Under the pieces are notes generated by a model. That model saw only the letters and a program-made list of their open reading frames with translations, was not told the DNA's origin and made no database searches. Position numbers and translations under genes: made by a program. Positions 34,954 to 42,824 of a stretch of 64,000 nt of DNA are shown here, in pieces. Each line of letters starts with the position of its first letter. Position 1 is the first letter of the stretch. This DNA comes from DASSUW01 sp963774155 (GTDB lineage Bacteria; Actinomycetota; Thermoleophilia; Solirubrobacterales; Solirubrobacteraceae): NCBI GenBank assembly GCA_963774155.1, contig CAVZDW010000012.1:496001-560000 (forward strand), written 5' to 3'.

Positions 34954-35769
34954 ATGAAGACCGCCCCGTCACCAGGTCGCCGCCGCGTCTCCGCGGACGA
35001 GGCCCTTGCGCTGTGGAGCGAGTACAAGCGCACCGGCGACCTCCAGGTGCGCAACCGCATCGTCATGACCTTCGCCCCGCTGGTGAAGTACATCGTCTTC
35101 AAGAAGGTCCGCGAGCTGCCGGCCCGCTGCGAGGTCGAGGACTTCATCTCCTGCGGCCTGGAGGCGCTCATGTCCTCCATCGACCGCTACGACCCGGCCA
35201 AGGGCGCCACGCTCGAGCAGTTCGCGTGGACCCGCATCCACGGCGCCGTGCTCGACGAGCTCCGCCGTCAGGACTGGGCGCCGCGCTCGCTGCGCCGCTG
35301 GGAGCGCGACATCCACAAGGCGCGTGACCAGTTCACCGCCATCCACGGCCGCCGCCCCTCGCGCGAGGAGCTTGCCGACTCGCTGGCCGTCTCGGTCGCC
35401 GACCTGCGCCGCCGCGAGGACGACATCGCGACCTCCGACGTGACGTCGCTCAACACGCTCGTGATCTCGGACGACGAGACCACCGTCGAGCGCATCGACA
35501 CGCTGGCCGCCGGCGACGAGCGCCTCGATCCCGAGCATGCCACCGCCACCGGCGAGGCCAAGGACAAGTTCCGCGCCGCGTTCGAGAAGCTGCCCCAGCG
35601 CGAGCGCGAGGTCGCGATCCTCCTCTACGTCAAGAACCTCACGCTGCGTGAGATCGGCGACATCCTCGGCGTGTCCGAGAGCCGCGTGTGCCAGATCCAC
35701 TCGCAGCTCAAGCGCACGCTGAAGGCGCAGCTCTCCGAGAACGCGCTGTTGTTCTCCGCAGTCGGATAA
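34954..35769 (+). CDS. fliA: RNA polymerase sigma factor for flagellar operons (FliA/WhiG family)
   Basis: 271 aa. Region 2: LVKYIVFKKVRELPARCEVEDFISCGLEALMSSIDRYDPAKG and FAWTRIHGAVLDELRRQDW. Region 3: ARDQFTAIHGRRPSREELADSL. Region 4: LPQREREVAILLYVKNLTLREIGDILGVSESRVCQIHSQLKRTLK. This is the sigma-28 pattern without region 1.1. ATG 34954 is chosen for the AGGAG upstream and family length. A longer GTG start would read through the candidate promoter. It presumably recognises the TCAA-N15-GCCGATCA promoters. Confidence 0.93.
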   Translation: MKTAPSPGRRRVSADEALALWSEYKRTGDLQVRNRIVMTFAPLVKYIVFKKVRELPARCEVEDFISCGLEALMSSIDRYDPAKGATLEQFAWTRIHGAVLDELRRQDWAPRSLRRWERDIHKARDQFTAIHGRRPSREELADSLAVSVADLRRREDDIATSDVTSLNTLVISDDETTVERIDTLAAGDERLDPEHATATGEAKDKFRAAFEKLPQREREVAILLYVKNLTLREIGDILGVSESRVCQIHSQLKRTLKAQLSENALLFSAVG

Positions 35770-35781
35770 ACGTCCAGCGCC

Positions 35782-35808
35782 TCAAGCCTGGGAATGAGCG
35801 GCCGACAA
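35782..35808 (+). promoter_or_regulatory. FliA-type promoter of flaG-fliD
   Basis: TCAA (35782-35785), 15 nt, GCCGACAA (35801-35808). The flaG ATG follows 11 bp later, so the transcript would have a leader of only a few bases. Confidence 0.8.
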
Positions 35809-35819
35809 CCCAGGCTGAG

Positions 35820-36182
35820 ATGAGCTTCGAGATTGGAACCCTGCCGCAGTACGTGCCCCCGGTCGCGACCCCGCGAGCGGCGAAGCCCGCTACCCCGGGC
35901 GCGGATTTCTCCGCGCACCTGGAGCAGGCGGTCGCGCCGACGCGTGACGTGGTCGTGGCAGACATCTCATGGCCGGCCACGCCGCCGCCCGAGGTGCAGG
36001 ACGAGATCGCCGCTGCGCGTGACCGCGCCGCCGACCTCGCCTCGCAGAACCGGGAGCTGCACTTCAGCAAGGACGAGGACACCGGGCGCGTCATCGTCCA
36101 GGTCCGCGACCTCGACGGCAACGTGATCCGCACCATCCCGCCGTCCGAGGCCATCGCCGTGATGACGGGGCAGGAGCTCTAA
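35820..36182 (+). CDS. flaG: FlaG family protein
   Basis: 120 aa. The C-terminal half, RELHFSKDEDTGRVIVQVRDLDGNVIRTIPPSEAIAVM, is the FlaG signature (LxFxxDExTGRxVVxVxDxxTGEVIRxIP). The N-terminal half is Pro/Ala-rich and unconserved. FlaG proteins influence filament length in several bacteria. It directly precedes fliD, a widely conserved pair, behind its own FliA-type promoter. Confidence 0.88.
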   Translation: MSFEIGTLPQYVPPVATPRAAKPATPGADFSAHLEQAVAPTRDVVVADISWPATPPPEVQDEIAAARDRAADLASQNRELHFSKDEDTGRVIVQVRDLDGNVIRTIPPSEAIAVMTGQEL

Positions 36183-36191
36183 GGCCCCTTC

Positions 36192-37577
36192 ATGGCCGGC
36201 ATCAGCCTCTCAGGACTCGCGTCCGGCGTCGACACTTCGTCGATCGTCGACCAGCTCATGGCGCTCGAGCGCAAGAGCATCACGCGCCTGGGCTACCGGC
36301 AGAGCGCCGTCACCGGCCAGTCGAACGCGCTCAAGGACATCGCCACCAAGCTGGCGGCGCTCAAGACCGCCGCGGGCGATCTCAAGTCCGACTCCACCAC
36401 GTGGAAGCAGACGCAGAGCGCCGAGTCGTCCGATCCCACGCGCGTCGCGGTCGCCATGACCGGCGGTGCCGGCATCGGCGGCCACACCGTCTCGGTCAGC
36501 CGCCTCGCCTCCTCGGCCCAGCGCGGCTTCGCGTTCCAGCCGGCCGCCGGCTCGATCCAGATCTCGTACGGCACCGGCGACCCCAAGACCATCACGATCG
36601 CCGTCGAGGCCGACGACACCCTGCAGCAGGTCGCCGACTCCATCAACGCCAAGGGCGCGGGCCCGGTCGTCGCCGCGATCGTCAAGAACGATCAGGGCGA
36701 GGATCGCCTGGTGCTGTCCGCGCGCAAGACCGGCTCGGACTCCGACTTCACGGTCAGCGGCGCGGGCGTCCTCACCGAGGACGCGGCGTACGCCACGGCC
36801 GACCTGAGCAAGCTCAACGCGCTCTACTCGCTCGACGGGGGCGCCGACGTGTCCTCCAAGACGAACGTGCTCGAGAACCTGCTTCCGGGCCTGCGCGTGA
36901 CGCTCAAGGGCGTCACGAGCGCTCCGGCGACGGTCTCCGTGACCGAGCCGACGCTCGACCGCGACGCCGTCAAGGCCAAGATCAAGACGTTCGTCGACGC
37001 CTACAACGCGCTCGTCGACACCTCCGAGGCGAAGCTCAAGGAGAAGGCGATCGCCAACCCGGCGAGCGAGTTCCAGGCCGGCCTCGGCCAGCTCTACGGC
37101 GACGTCGGCGTGCGCAGCATGCTCAGCTCCCTGCGGAGCGAGATGACCAAGATCGTCGCCGGCGCCGGCATCAACGACCTCGCCGATCTCGGCATCACGG
37201 TGCCCAAGTCGACCGGCTCGTCGTCCGCGGACGGCAAGGCCGGGCGCCTCGTGCTCGACGACGCCAAGCTCACGGCGGCCCTCGAGTCCGACTGGCCGGC
37301 CGTCAGCAGCTTCTTCAGCGACTTCTCCGCCAAGGTCGACACGTTCGTGAAGGCCCAGACCGGCGGCTCCGGCATCATCGACGAGCGGCTCAAGAGCGGC
37401 ACTCGCTCGCTCGATCGCCTCAAGGACCAGGTCGACAAGACCAACGAGCGCCTTGACGCGAAGGAGAAGCGCATGAAGGCGCAGTTCGCCGCGATGGAGC
37501 AGGCCATGGCGAACTCGCAGACGCAACAGGCCTGGCTGACCGGCCAGCTCACAGCACTTCAGAGCCAGACCCGCTGA
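36192..37577 (+). CDS. fliD: Flagellar filament cap protein FliD
   Basis: 461 aa. N-terminus MAGISLSGLASGVDTSSIVDQLMALERKSITRLGYRQSAVTGQSNALKDI. The C-terminus is a coiled coil, RLKSGTRSLDRLKDQVDKTNERLDAKEKRMKAQFAAMEQAMANSQTQQAWLTGQLTAL, the FliD end. It caps the filament and promotes flagellin polymerisation. Its length matches E. coli FliD (468 aa). It lies between flaG and fliS, its usual partners. Confidence 0.95.
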   Translation: MAGISLSGLASGVDTSSIVDQLMALERKSITRLGYRQSAVTGQSNALKDIATKLAALKTAAGDLKSDSTTWKQTQSAESSDPTRVAVAMTGGAGIGGHTVSVSRLASSAQRGFAFQPAAGSIQISYGTGDPKTITIAVEADDTLQQVADSINAKGAGPVVAAIVKNDQGEDRLVLSARKTGSDSDFTVSGAGVLTEDAAYATADLSKLNALYSLDGGADVSSKTNVLENLLPGLRVTLKGVTSAPATVSVTEPTLDRDAVKAKIKTFVDAYNALVDTSEAKLKEKAIANPASEFQAGLGQLYGDVGVRSMLSSLRSEMTKIVAGAGINDLADLGITVPKSTGSSSADGKAGRLVLDDAKLTAALESDWPAVSSFFSDFSAKVDTFVKAQTGGSGIIDERLKSGTRSLDRLKDQVDKTNERLDAKEKRMKAQFAAMEQAMANSQTQQAWLTGQLTALQSQTR

Positions 37578-37582
37578 TTTCC

Positions 37583-37609
37583 TCAAGCGTAGAGCGGCCG
37601 CGCCGACTA
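37583..37609 (+). promoter_or_regulatory. FliA-type promoter of fliS
   Basis: TCAA (37583-37586), 15 nt, GCCGACTA (37602-37609), in the 80-bp gap between fliD and fliS. It gives fliS its own late-class transcript, with a leader of about 45 nt. Confidence 0.78.
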
Positions 37610-37657
37610 CCTGAGCAGCAGCACGACCGTCACCGATCCCGTCCCGAGGTCGCCCCG

Positions 37658-38044
37658 TTGCCCGTCTACACCGCTCCCCAGTCCCAGACCGCCGCCTACC
37701 GGCAGCAGAGCGTCCTGACCGCCACCCCGGGTCAGCTCGTCGTGATGCTCTATGACGGCGCCCAGCGCTTCCTGCACCAGGCCGCGTACGCGATGCGGGA
37801 GGGGAACGTCTCCGTCTCCGGCAACCGCCTGGCCCGCGCCGAGGCGATCATCGACGAGCTGCTCACCACGCTCGACGTGGAGAAGGGCGGCGTCGTCGCC
37901 AGCCGGCTCCAGGGCATCTACGTCTTCTGCCTCCGCCACCTGATGGAGGCCCGGATCGAGCGCGACCCCGAGATGATCGACAAGGTCTCCGAGCTCCTCG
38001 GCGAGCTCCGCGAGTCCTGGGCGCAGGTCGCCGCGACCGCCTGA
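37658..38044 (+). CDS. fliS: Flagellin export chaperone FliS
   Basis: 128 aa from TTG 37658 (GAGG 8 nt upstream). PVYTAPQSQTAAYRQQSVLTATPGQLVVMLYDGAQRFLHQAAYAMREG matches the FliS pattern YxxxxVxTAxPxxLvxMLYdgai. The rest is helical (LLTTLDVEKGGVVASRLQGIYVFCLRHLMEARIERDPEM). It binds the flagellin C-terminus and prevents early polymerisation. Confidence 0.94.
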   Translation: MPVYTAPQSQTAAYRQQSVLTATPGQLVVMLYDGAQRFLHQAAYAMREGNVSVSGNRLARAEAIIDELLTTLDVEKGGVVASRLQGIYVFCLRHLMEARIERDPEMIDKVSELLGELRESWAQVAATA

Positions 38045-38048
38045 TCCG

Positions 38049-38366
38049 ATGGACCCCTGGACCGCGATCCTCGCGCGCGCCACGGCCGAGCGTCAGCTCG
38101 CCGCCGAAGGCCGTTGGGACGAGCTCGCCGAGTCCACCGCCGAGCGCGTCCGCATGGCGACCGCGCTCGGCCCCGCGCCGATCAGCGCCAAGCTGGTCCT
38201 CGAGGCCCTCGCCGTCGTGCAGACGGAGCTGACCGCCACCCTCGCCACCGCTCGCGCCGAGATCGCGCGCGAGCTCGCCTCGCTGCCCCGCGCACGCGGC
38301 GCCGTGGCCGGCTACGCCGCCGCCCAGGCTGCGCCTTCGCGCAACTGGGTGAACGACACCGCCTGA
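38049..38366 (+). CDS. FliT-like small helical protein
   Basis: 105 aa: LARATAERQLAAEGRWDELAESTAERVRMATALGPAPISAKLVLEALAVVQTELTATLATARAEIARELASL. It is all helical, 4 bp after fliS, the place of fliT in many bacteria, and of similar length. Sequence similarity to FliT is not evident by eye, so the assignment is positional. Confidence 0.6.
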   Translation: MDPWTAILARATAERQLAAEGRWDELAESTAERVRMATALGPAPISAKLVLEALAVVQTELTATLATARAEIARELASLPRARGAVAGYAAAQAAPSRNWVNDTA

Positions 38367-38373
38367 AGGTCAC

Positions 38374-38400
38374 TAAAGGTCCGGCCCTCGAGGCCGATCT
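38374..38400 (+). promoter_or_regulatory. FliA-type promoter of the flgB-fliI operon
   Basis: TAAA (38374-38377), 15 nt, GCCGATCT (38393-38400). It is the copy with the canonical TAAA -35. It lies 79 bp before the flgB GTG, and AAGGAGA (about 38464-38470) serves as the ribosome-binding site. It implies that basal-body genes are under the same sigma factor as late genes. Confidence 0.82.
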
Positions 38401-38479
38401 ACCGACTGGCTGCCTCAGGGATGGGGCCTTGGAGGTCCACGGACGGACCTAGCACCTTCTTCCAAGGAGATCTGTCCCC

Positions 38480-38848
38480 GTGCTTTTCGACATCACGCAG
38501 CTTGCCCTCGAGCGCGCCATCGAGGGCGCCGGCAAGCGCCATGAGGCGCTGGCGGGCAACCTGGCGAACGCCAACACCCCGGGCTACCAGCGCGTCGACG
38601 TGGATTTCCACACGGCGTTGACCTCGGCGGTCAACCGCGGCGAGGAGTCCAGCGCCGCGCTGCACTCCCTCTCCTTCGAGCCGGCCCGTGACGCCTCGGC
38701 CGGCGCCGTCCGCGCCGACGGGTCGACGGTCGACGTCGACGCCGAGTCGGCCAAGCTCGCCGCCAACGCGCTCGAGCACCAGGCCGCCGTCCAGGTCGCT
38801 CATGCCCGCATCGGGATCCTGAAGGCCGCCATGGGGGTGGGTGGCTGA
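38480..38848 (+). CDS. flgB: Flagellar proximal rod protein FlgB
   Basis: 122 aa from GTG 38480. MLFDITQLALERAIEGAGKRHEALAGNLANANTPGYQRVDVDF has the rod-family LAxNLANANTPGY motif. The C-terminus LAANALEHQAAVQVAHARIGILKAAMGVGG is the FlgB end. It forms the proximal rod with FlgC, FlgF and FliE. First gene of the basal-body operon. Overlaps flgC by one base. Confidence 0.95.
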   Translation: MLFDITQLALERAIEGAGKRHEALAGNLANANTPGYQRVDVDFHTALTSAVNRGEESSAALHSLSFEPARDASAGAVRADGSTVDVDAESAKLAANALEHQAAVQVAHARIGILKAAMGVGG

Positions 38849-39291
38849 TGAGCATGTTCGGTGGACTCGAGGTCTCCGCCTCGGCGCTCACGGCCGAGCG
38901 CCTGCGGATGGACGTCGTGGCCGAGAACCTGGCCAACGCGCAGACCACGCGCGGCGCCGACGGTCAGCCGTACCGCCGCAAGGAGGTCGTCCTCCAGGAG
39001 CAGGCCGGCTCGTTCGGCGCGTCGCTCTCCGCCGCCATGGGCACCAACGGTGGCGCGAAGGGCGGAGGCGTCGAAGTCGCCGCCATCGTCGAGGACCAGA
39101 CGCCGCTCAAGCAGGTCTACGACCCCGGTCACCCGGACGCCGACGCGAACGGCTACGTCGCGATGCCGAACGTCGACACCGTCACCGAGATGGTCGACCT
39201 GATCGGCGCCCAGCGCGCCTACGAGGCCAACGTGACCGCCATGCAGGCCGCCAAGCAGATGTTCTCCCGAACGCTCGACCTCCTCCGCTGA
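38848..39291 (+). CDS. flgC: Flagellar proximal rod protein FlgC
   Basis: 147 aa. MSMFGGLEVSASALTAERLRMDVVAENLANAQTTRGADGQPYRRKEVVLQ matches FlgC, as does YDPGHPDADANGYVAMPNVDTVTEMVDLIGAQRAYEANVTAMQAAKQMFSRTLDLL, the characteristic VxxxxEMVDxIxAxRAYEANV end. Overlapping start and stop codons link it to flgB and fliE. Confidence 0.96.
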   Translation: MSMFGGLEVSASALTAERLRMDVVAENLANAQTTRGADGQPYRRKEVVLQEQAGSFGASLSAAMGTNGGAKGGGVEVAAIVEDQTPLKQVYDPGHPDADANGYVAMPNVDTVTEMVDLIGAQRAYEANVTAMQAAKQMFSRTLDLLR

Positions 39292-39605
39292 TGCCGCTCC
39301 CCATCGATCCGTCCTTCTCGGTCACCGGTCCTGAGTTCCGCATCGACGGGATCCAGGACGTCACGGAGACGCCGACCACCGAGGGCGCCGGCTTCGGCGA
39401 CATGCTCAGCAAGTCGCTGTCGTCGCTGGCCACCTCCCAGCAGGAGGCGTCAGACGCCGCCACGGCACTGGCCACGGGCCAGGCCTCCGACCCCACCGCC
39501 GTCGTCATGGCCGTGGAACGTGCCCAGCTCGCGATGCAGCTGGCCTCGCAGATCCGCACGAAGGCCGTCGAGGCCGCCCAGGACATCTTCCACACCCAGG
39601 TGTAA
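39291..39605 (+). CDS. fliE: Flagellar hook-basal body protein FliE
   Basis: 104 aa. The C-terminal part FGDMLSKSLSSLATSQQEASDAATALATGQASDPTAVVMAVERAQLAMQLASQIRTKAVEAAQDIFHTQV is the FliE helix pair, with the typical (L/M)Q(I/L)RxKxVxAYxEIxxxxV-type end. It connects the MS ring to the rod. ATG 39291 overlaps the flgC stop (TGATG). Confidence 0.93.
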   Translation: MPLPIDPSFSVTGPEFRIDGIQDVTETPTTEGAGFGDMLSKSLSSLATSQQEASDAATALATGQASDPTAVVMAVERAQLAMQLASQIRTKAVEAAQDIFHTQV

Positions 39606-39608
39606 GCC

Positions 39609-41144
39609 ATGCCCCCGTTCGTCGATACCTTCCGCGCTCTCCCGACTCGTTCCAAGGCCATCATCGCCGTCTCGGCGGTGGCCATCCTCGGCATCGCGTT
39701 CCTCATGCTGCGCATCGCCGGCGCGCCGTCGTACACGATGCTCGCCTCCGGCATCGATCCCGCCAAGACCGGCGAGATCACCGCCTCGCTCGACGAGCAG
39801 GGCATCGCCTACGAGCTGCGCAACAACGGCACGGCGCTCGCGGTCGACAAGGGCCAGGCCGCGCAGGCGCGCGTCGCGCTCGCCGGCTCGGGCGTGAACG
39901 TGAGCAGCGCCGGCGAGGGCTTCGAGCTGTTCGACGAGCAGAAGCTCGGCGCCTCCGAGATGCAGCAGCAGGTCACGTACCAGCGCGCGCTCGAGGGTGA
40001 GATCGCGCGCACCATCGGTGCGGTCGACGGCGTCAGCAACCCGCAGGTGCAGCTCGTGCTGCCCGAGGACGACCTCTTCGCCGACGAGGCGACGCCGGCC
40101 ACGGCGGCCGTCATGCTCGGCAACTCGGCCGACTCGATGGACCCGGGCGCGATCCGCGGCATCTCCCAGCTCGTCTCCTCCTCCGTCAAGGGCCTCAAGT
40201 CCGAGAACGTCACCATCACCGACGCCTCCGGCACGCTGCTGTGGCCGCAGGGCGACGGCGCGGGCGGCGGCGGCATGGTCGCCGGCAAGCAGGCCCTCGA
40301 GGCCCGCTACTCCCGGGCCATGGAGGCCGACCTCAACGCGCTCCTGGTCCGCACGCTCGGTGCGGGCAAGGGCGAGGTCTCGGTCACCGCCGACCTCAAC
40401 GCCGACAAGACCACGCAGGACGAGGTCACGTACGAGAAGAAGGGCGTGCCGCTCAAGACGCAGACCGAGTCCGAGAAGCTCACGGGCGGCGGCACCACGA
40501 CCGGCGGCACCGCCGGCACGGGCGCCAACGTCCCGACCTACTCGAACAACGCGGCCGGCGGCGGTGCGGACTCGAACTACAACCGCAAGACCGAGAACAC
40601 CGAGTACGGCGTGGGCAAGAAGGTCGCCCGCACCGAGATCGCTCCCGGCGCGGTCAACAAGCTCAATGTCGCCCTCCTGGTCGACGAGACGGTCGACCCG
40701 AAGGTCTTCACCTCGCTGCAGGAGGCCGTCTCCAGCGCCGCCGGCATCGACACCGCTCGCGGTGACACGATGCAGGCCGCCCAGGTGCCCTTCGCCAAGG
40801 TCGAGGCGCCGAAGGCCGGCCCCGTGCCGACCACGATGCTCGGCCCGCTGAAGTGGGTGGGCATCGGCCTCGCCTCGCTGCTCTTCCTCTTCTTCATGAG
40901 CCGCTCGCTCCGCAAGCGCGAGGGCGAGCAGATGGCCAAGCCGGCCTGGCTCACCTCGATCGAGGAGCCGGTCTCCCTGGCCCAGCTCGAGCAGCAGACG
41001 CAGATCCTGCCGGGCTCGGGCAACCCGACCATCACGCTCCCGCCGCGCGCGCCGGACGCCAACATGCAGGCGATCGACCAGCTGATGGAGCGGGAGCCCG
41101 AGCGCGTCGCGGCTCAGGTCAAGGCCTGGATGTCCGAGGACTAG
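39609..41144 (+). CDS. fliF: MS-ring protein FliF
   Basis: 511 aa. Transmembrane helices at about 17-34 and 416-434 flank the periplasmic ring-building region. The N-terminal region has LASGIDPAKTGEITASLDEQGIAYEL, then LGASEMQQQVTYQRALEGEIARTIGAVDGVSNPQVQLVLPEDDLFA. The C-terminal tail (MQAIDQLMEREPERVAAQVKAWMSED) is the FliG-binding helix. It forms the MS ring that nucleates basal body assembly. Confidence 0.96.
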   Translation: MPPFVDTFRALPTRSKAIIAVSAVAILGIAFLMLRIAGAPSYTMLASGIDPAKTGEITASLDEQGIAYELRNNGTALAVDKGQAAQARVALAGSGVNVSSAGEGFELFDEQKLGASEMQQQVTYQRALEGEIARTIGAVDGVSNPQVQLVLPEDDLFADEATPATAAVMLGNSADSMDPGAIRGISQLVSSSVKGLKSENVTITDASGTLLWPQGDGAGGGGMVAGKQALEARYSRAMEADLNALLVRTLGAGKGEVSVTADLNADKTTQDEVTYEKKGVPLKTQTESEKLTGGGTTTGGTAGTGANVPTYSNNAAGGGADSNYNRKTENTEYGVGKKVARTEIAPGAVNKLNVALLVDETVDPKVFTSLQEAVSSAAGIDTARGDTMQAAQVPFAKVEAPKAGPVPTTMLGPLKWVGIGLASLLFLFFMSRSLRKREGEQMAKPAWLTSIEEPVSLAQLEQQTQILPGSGNPTITLPPRAPDANMQAIDQLMEREPERVAAQVKAWMSED

Positions 41145-41148
41145 GACG

Positions 41149-42195
41149 ATGAGCGCCGAGCTCGCCACCCGACCCAGCTCCGAGGCCACCAAGGACCTGC
41201 GGGGCATCGAGAAGGCCGCCATCCTGCTCGTCGCCATCGGCGAGGAGCGCGCGAGCGAGATCTTCCGCCACCTCGGCGACACCGAGGTCGAGGCGCTCTC
41301 GCTGGAGATCGCCAAGTCGCGCAAGGTCCCGACGAACGTCTCCCGCGACGTGCTCGGCGAGGCCGTCGAGACCGTGCTGGCCGAGGACTACATCGCCGAG
41401 GGCGGCGTCGACTACGCGCGCAGCATCCTCGAGCGCTCGCTCGGCTCGACCCGCGCCGAGGAGCTGATCGGCCGCCTGTCGGCGACGATCGAGCGCCGGC
41501 CGTTCGAGTTCCTGCGCCGCACGCCGCCGGAGCAGATCCACGTCTTCCTGCGCCACGAGGCGCCGCAGACCATCGCGCTCGTGATCGCCAACCTGCACAC
41601 GACGCTCGCCGCCCAGGTGCTCTCGTACCTCGAGCCGGACGAGCAGGCCGAGGTCGCGCGCCGCGTGGCCAAGATGGCCGAGACCCGTCCCGAGGTCGTG
41701 ACCCAGGTCGAGAGCGTCATGCGCCACAAGCTCTCGAGCATCGTCTCCCAGGAGTACGCGGCCGCCGGCGGCGTCAAGTCGCTCGCCGACATCCTCAACC
41801 ACTCCGACCGGACGACCGAGCGCAACGTGCTCGACGAGCTGGCCAAGACCGAGTCGCTGCTGGCCGAGGAAGTCCGGCTCCTGCTCTTCACGTTCGAGGA
41901 CGTCGTCAAGCTCGACGACCGCTCGATCCAGATGGTGCTCAAGGAGGTCGACCAGAAGGACCTCGCCATCGCGCTCCGCGGTGTCAGCGAGGACGTTCGC
42001 GGCCGGATCTTCTCGAACATGTCCGAGCGCGGCGCCGAGCTCCTCCGCGAGGAGATCGAGTTCCAGCCGCCGCAGCGCAAGCGGGTCATCGAGGAGGCGC
42101 AGGGCCGCATCGTCGGCGTCGTGCGCCGGCTCGAAGAGGCGGGCGCCGTCGTGCTCTCGCGCGGTGGCGGCGCCGGCGACGACGAGCTCCTGTGA
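41149..42195 (+). CDS. fliG: Flagellar motor switch protein FliG
   Basis: 348 aa. The N-terminal domain binds FliF (KDLRGIEKAAILLVAIGEERASEIFRHL). The middle carries RRTPPEQIHVFLRHEAPQTIALVIANL with the EHPQ-like EAPQ motif. The C-terminal domain has FTFEDVVKLDDRSIQMVLKEVDQKDLAIALRG and FSNMSERGAELLREEIEF, including the charged torque-generating residues. It links rotor to stator. Overlaps fliH. Confidence 0.96.
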   Translation: MSAELATRPSSEATKDLRGIEKAAILLVAIGEERASEIFRHLGDTEVEALSLEIAKSRKVPTNVSRDVLGEAVETVLAEDYIAEGGVDYARSILERSLGSTRAEELIGRLSATIERRPFEFLRRTPPEQIHVFLRHEAPQTIALVIANLHTTLAAQVLSYLEPDEQAEVARRVAKMAETRPEVVTQVESVMRHKLSSIVSQEYAAAGGVKSLADILNHSDRTTERNVLDELAKTESLLAEEVRLLLFTFEDVVKLDDRSIQMVLKEVDQKDLAIALRGVSEDVRGRIFSNMSERGAELLREEIEFQPPQRKRVIEEAQGRIVGVVRRLEEAGAVVLSRGGGAGDDELL

Positions 42196-42824
42196 TGACG
42201 CCGACCGAGTTCTCCTTCGAGTCGCTCGAGGCCGCCCTGCCGGTGGTTTCGCCCGGCACTTCGCATGCCGACGCCGACGCCGTGATGGACGCGCTGGCGC
42301 GTGCCGAGTCCCAGGCCGACGCCCTGCGCGCGGCCGCCCGCGAGGAGGGCCTGCGCGAGGGTCGCGAGGAGGCGCTGGCCGCGCTGACCCCGGCGATCGA
42401 GGCGCTCGCCCAGGCGGCCGAGGCCGTCCAGGCCGAGCAGCACGTCCGCGCCGAGCGCCTGGAGGCCCACGCGGTCGACCTGGCCCTGTTCCTGGCCGAG
42501 AAGGTCCTCGGCGGGACCGTCGCCGTGGAGCCCGAGCGCGTCCTCGAGGCCGTCAAGGGCGCCCTTCGCGGCATCGTCGAGCGCGAGCGCGTCACCGTGC
42601 TCGTGCACCCCGAGGATCTCGAGCTGGTGCGCGAGGCCATGGACGACGTCCGCGGCTCGCTCGGCGGGATCGAGCACTGCGAGGTCCAGGCCGAGCGCCG
42701 CGTGTCGCGCGGCGGCGCCGTCGTGCGCACGCCGGAGGGCGACGTCGACGCTCGCGTCGAGACCAAGCTGCAGCGCGCTCGCGAGGTCGTCGAGGCCGCG
42801 CTCTCCGCCGGAGCCGTGGCGTGA
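42195..42824 (+). CDS. fliH: Flagellar export ATPase regulator FliH
   Basis: 209 aa from ATG 42195 (GTG 42192 is the alternative). A helical, Ala/Glu-rich N-terminal part (GLREGREEALAALTPAIEALAQAAEAVQAEQHV) precedes the conserved C-terminal region AVDLALFLAEKVLGGTVAVEPERVLEAVKGALRG and VLVHPEDLELVREAMDDVRG. It forms the peripheral stalk that docks FliI to the export gate and C-ring. Confidence 0.92.
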   Translation: MTPTEFSFESLEAALPVVSPGTSHADADAVMDALARAESQADALRAAAREEGLREGREEALAALTPAIEALAQAAEAVQAEQHVRAERLEAHAVDLALFLAEKVLGGTVAVEPERVLEAVKGALRGIVERERVTVLVHPEDLELVREAMDDVRGSLGGIEHCEVQAERRVSRGGAVVRTPEGDVDARVETKLQRAREVVEAALSAGAVA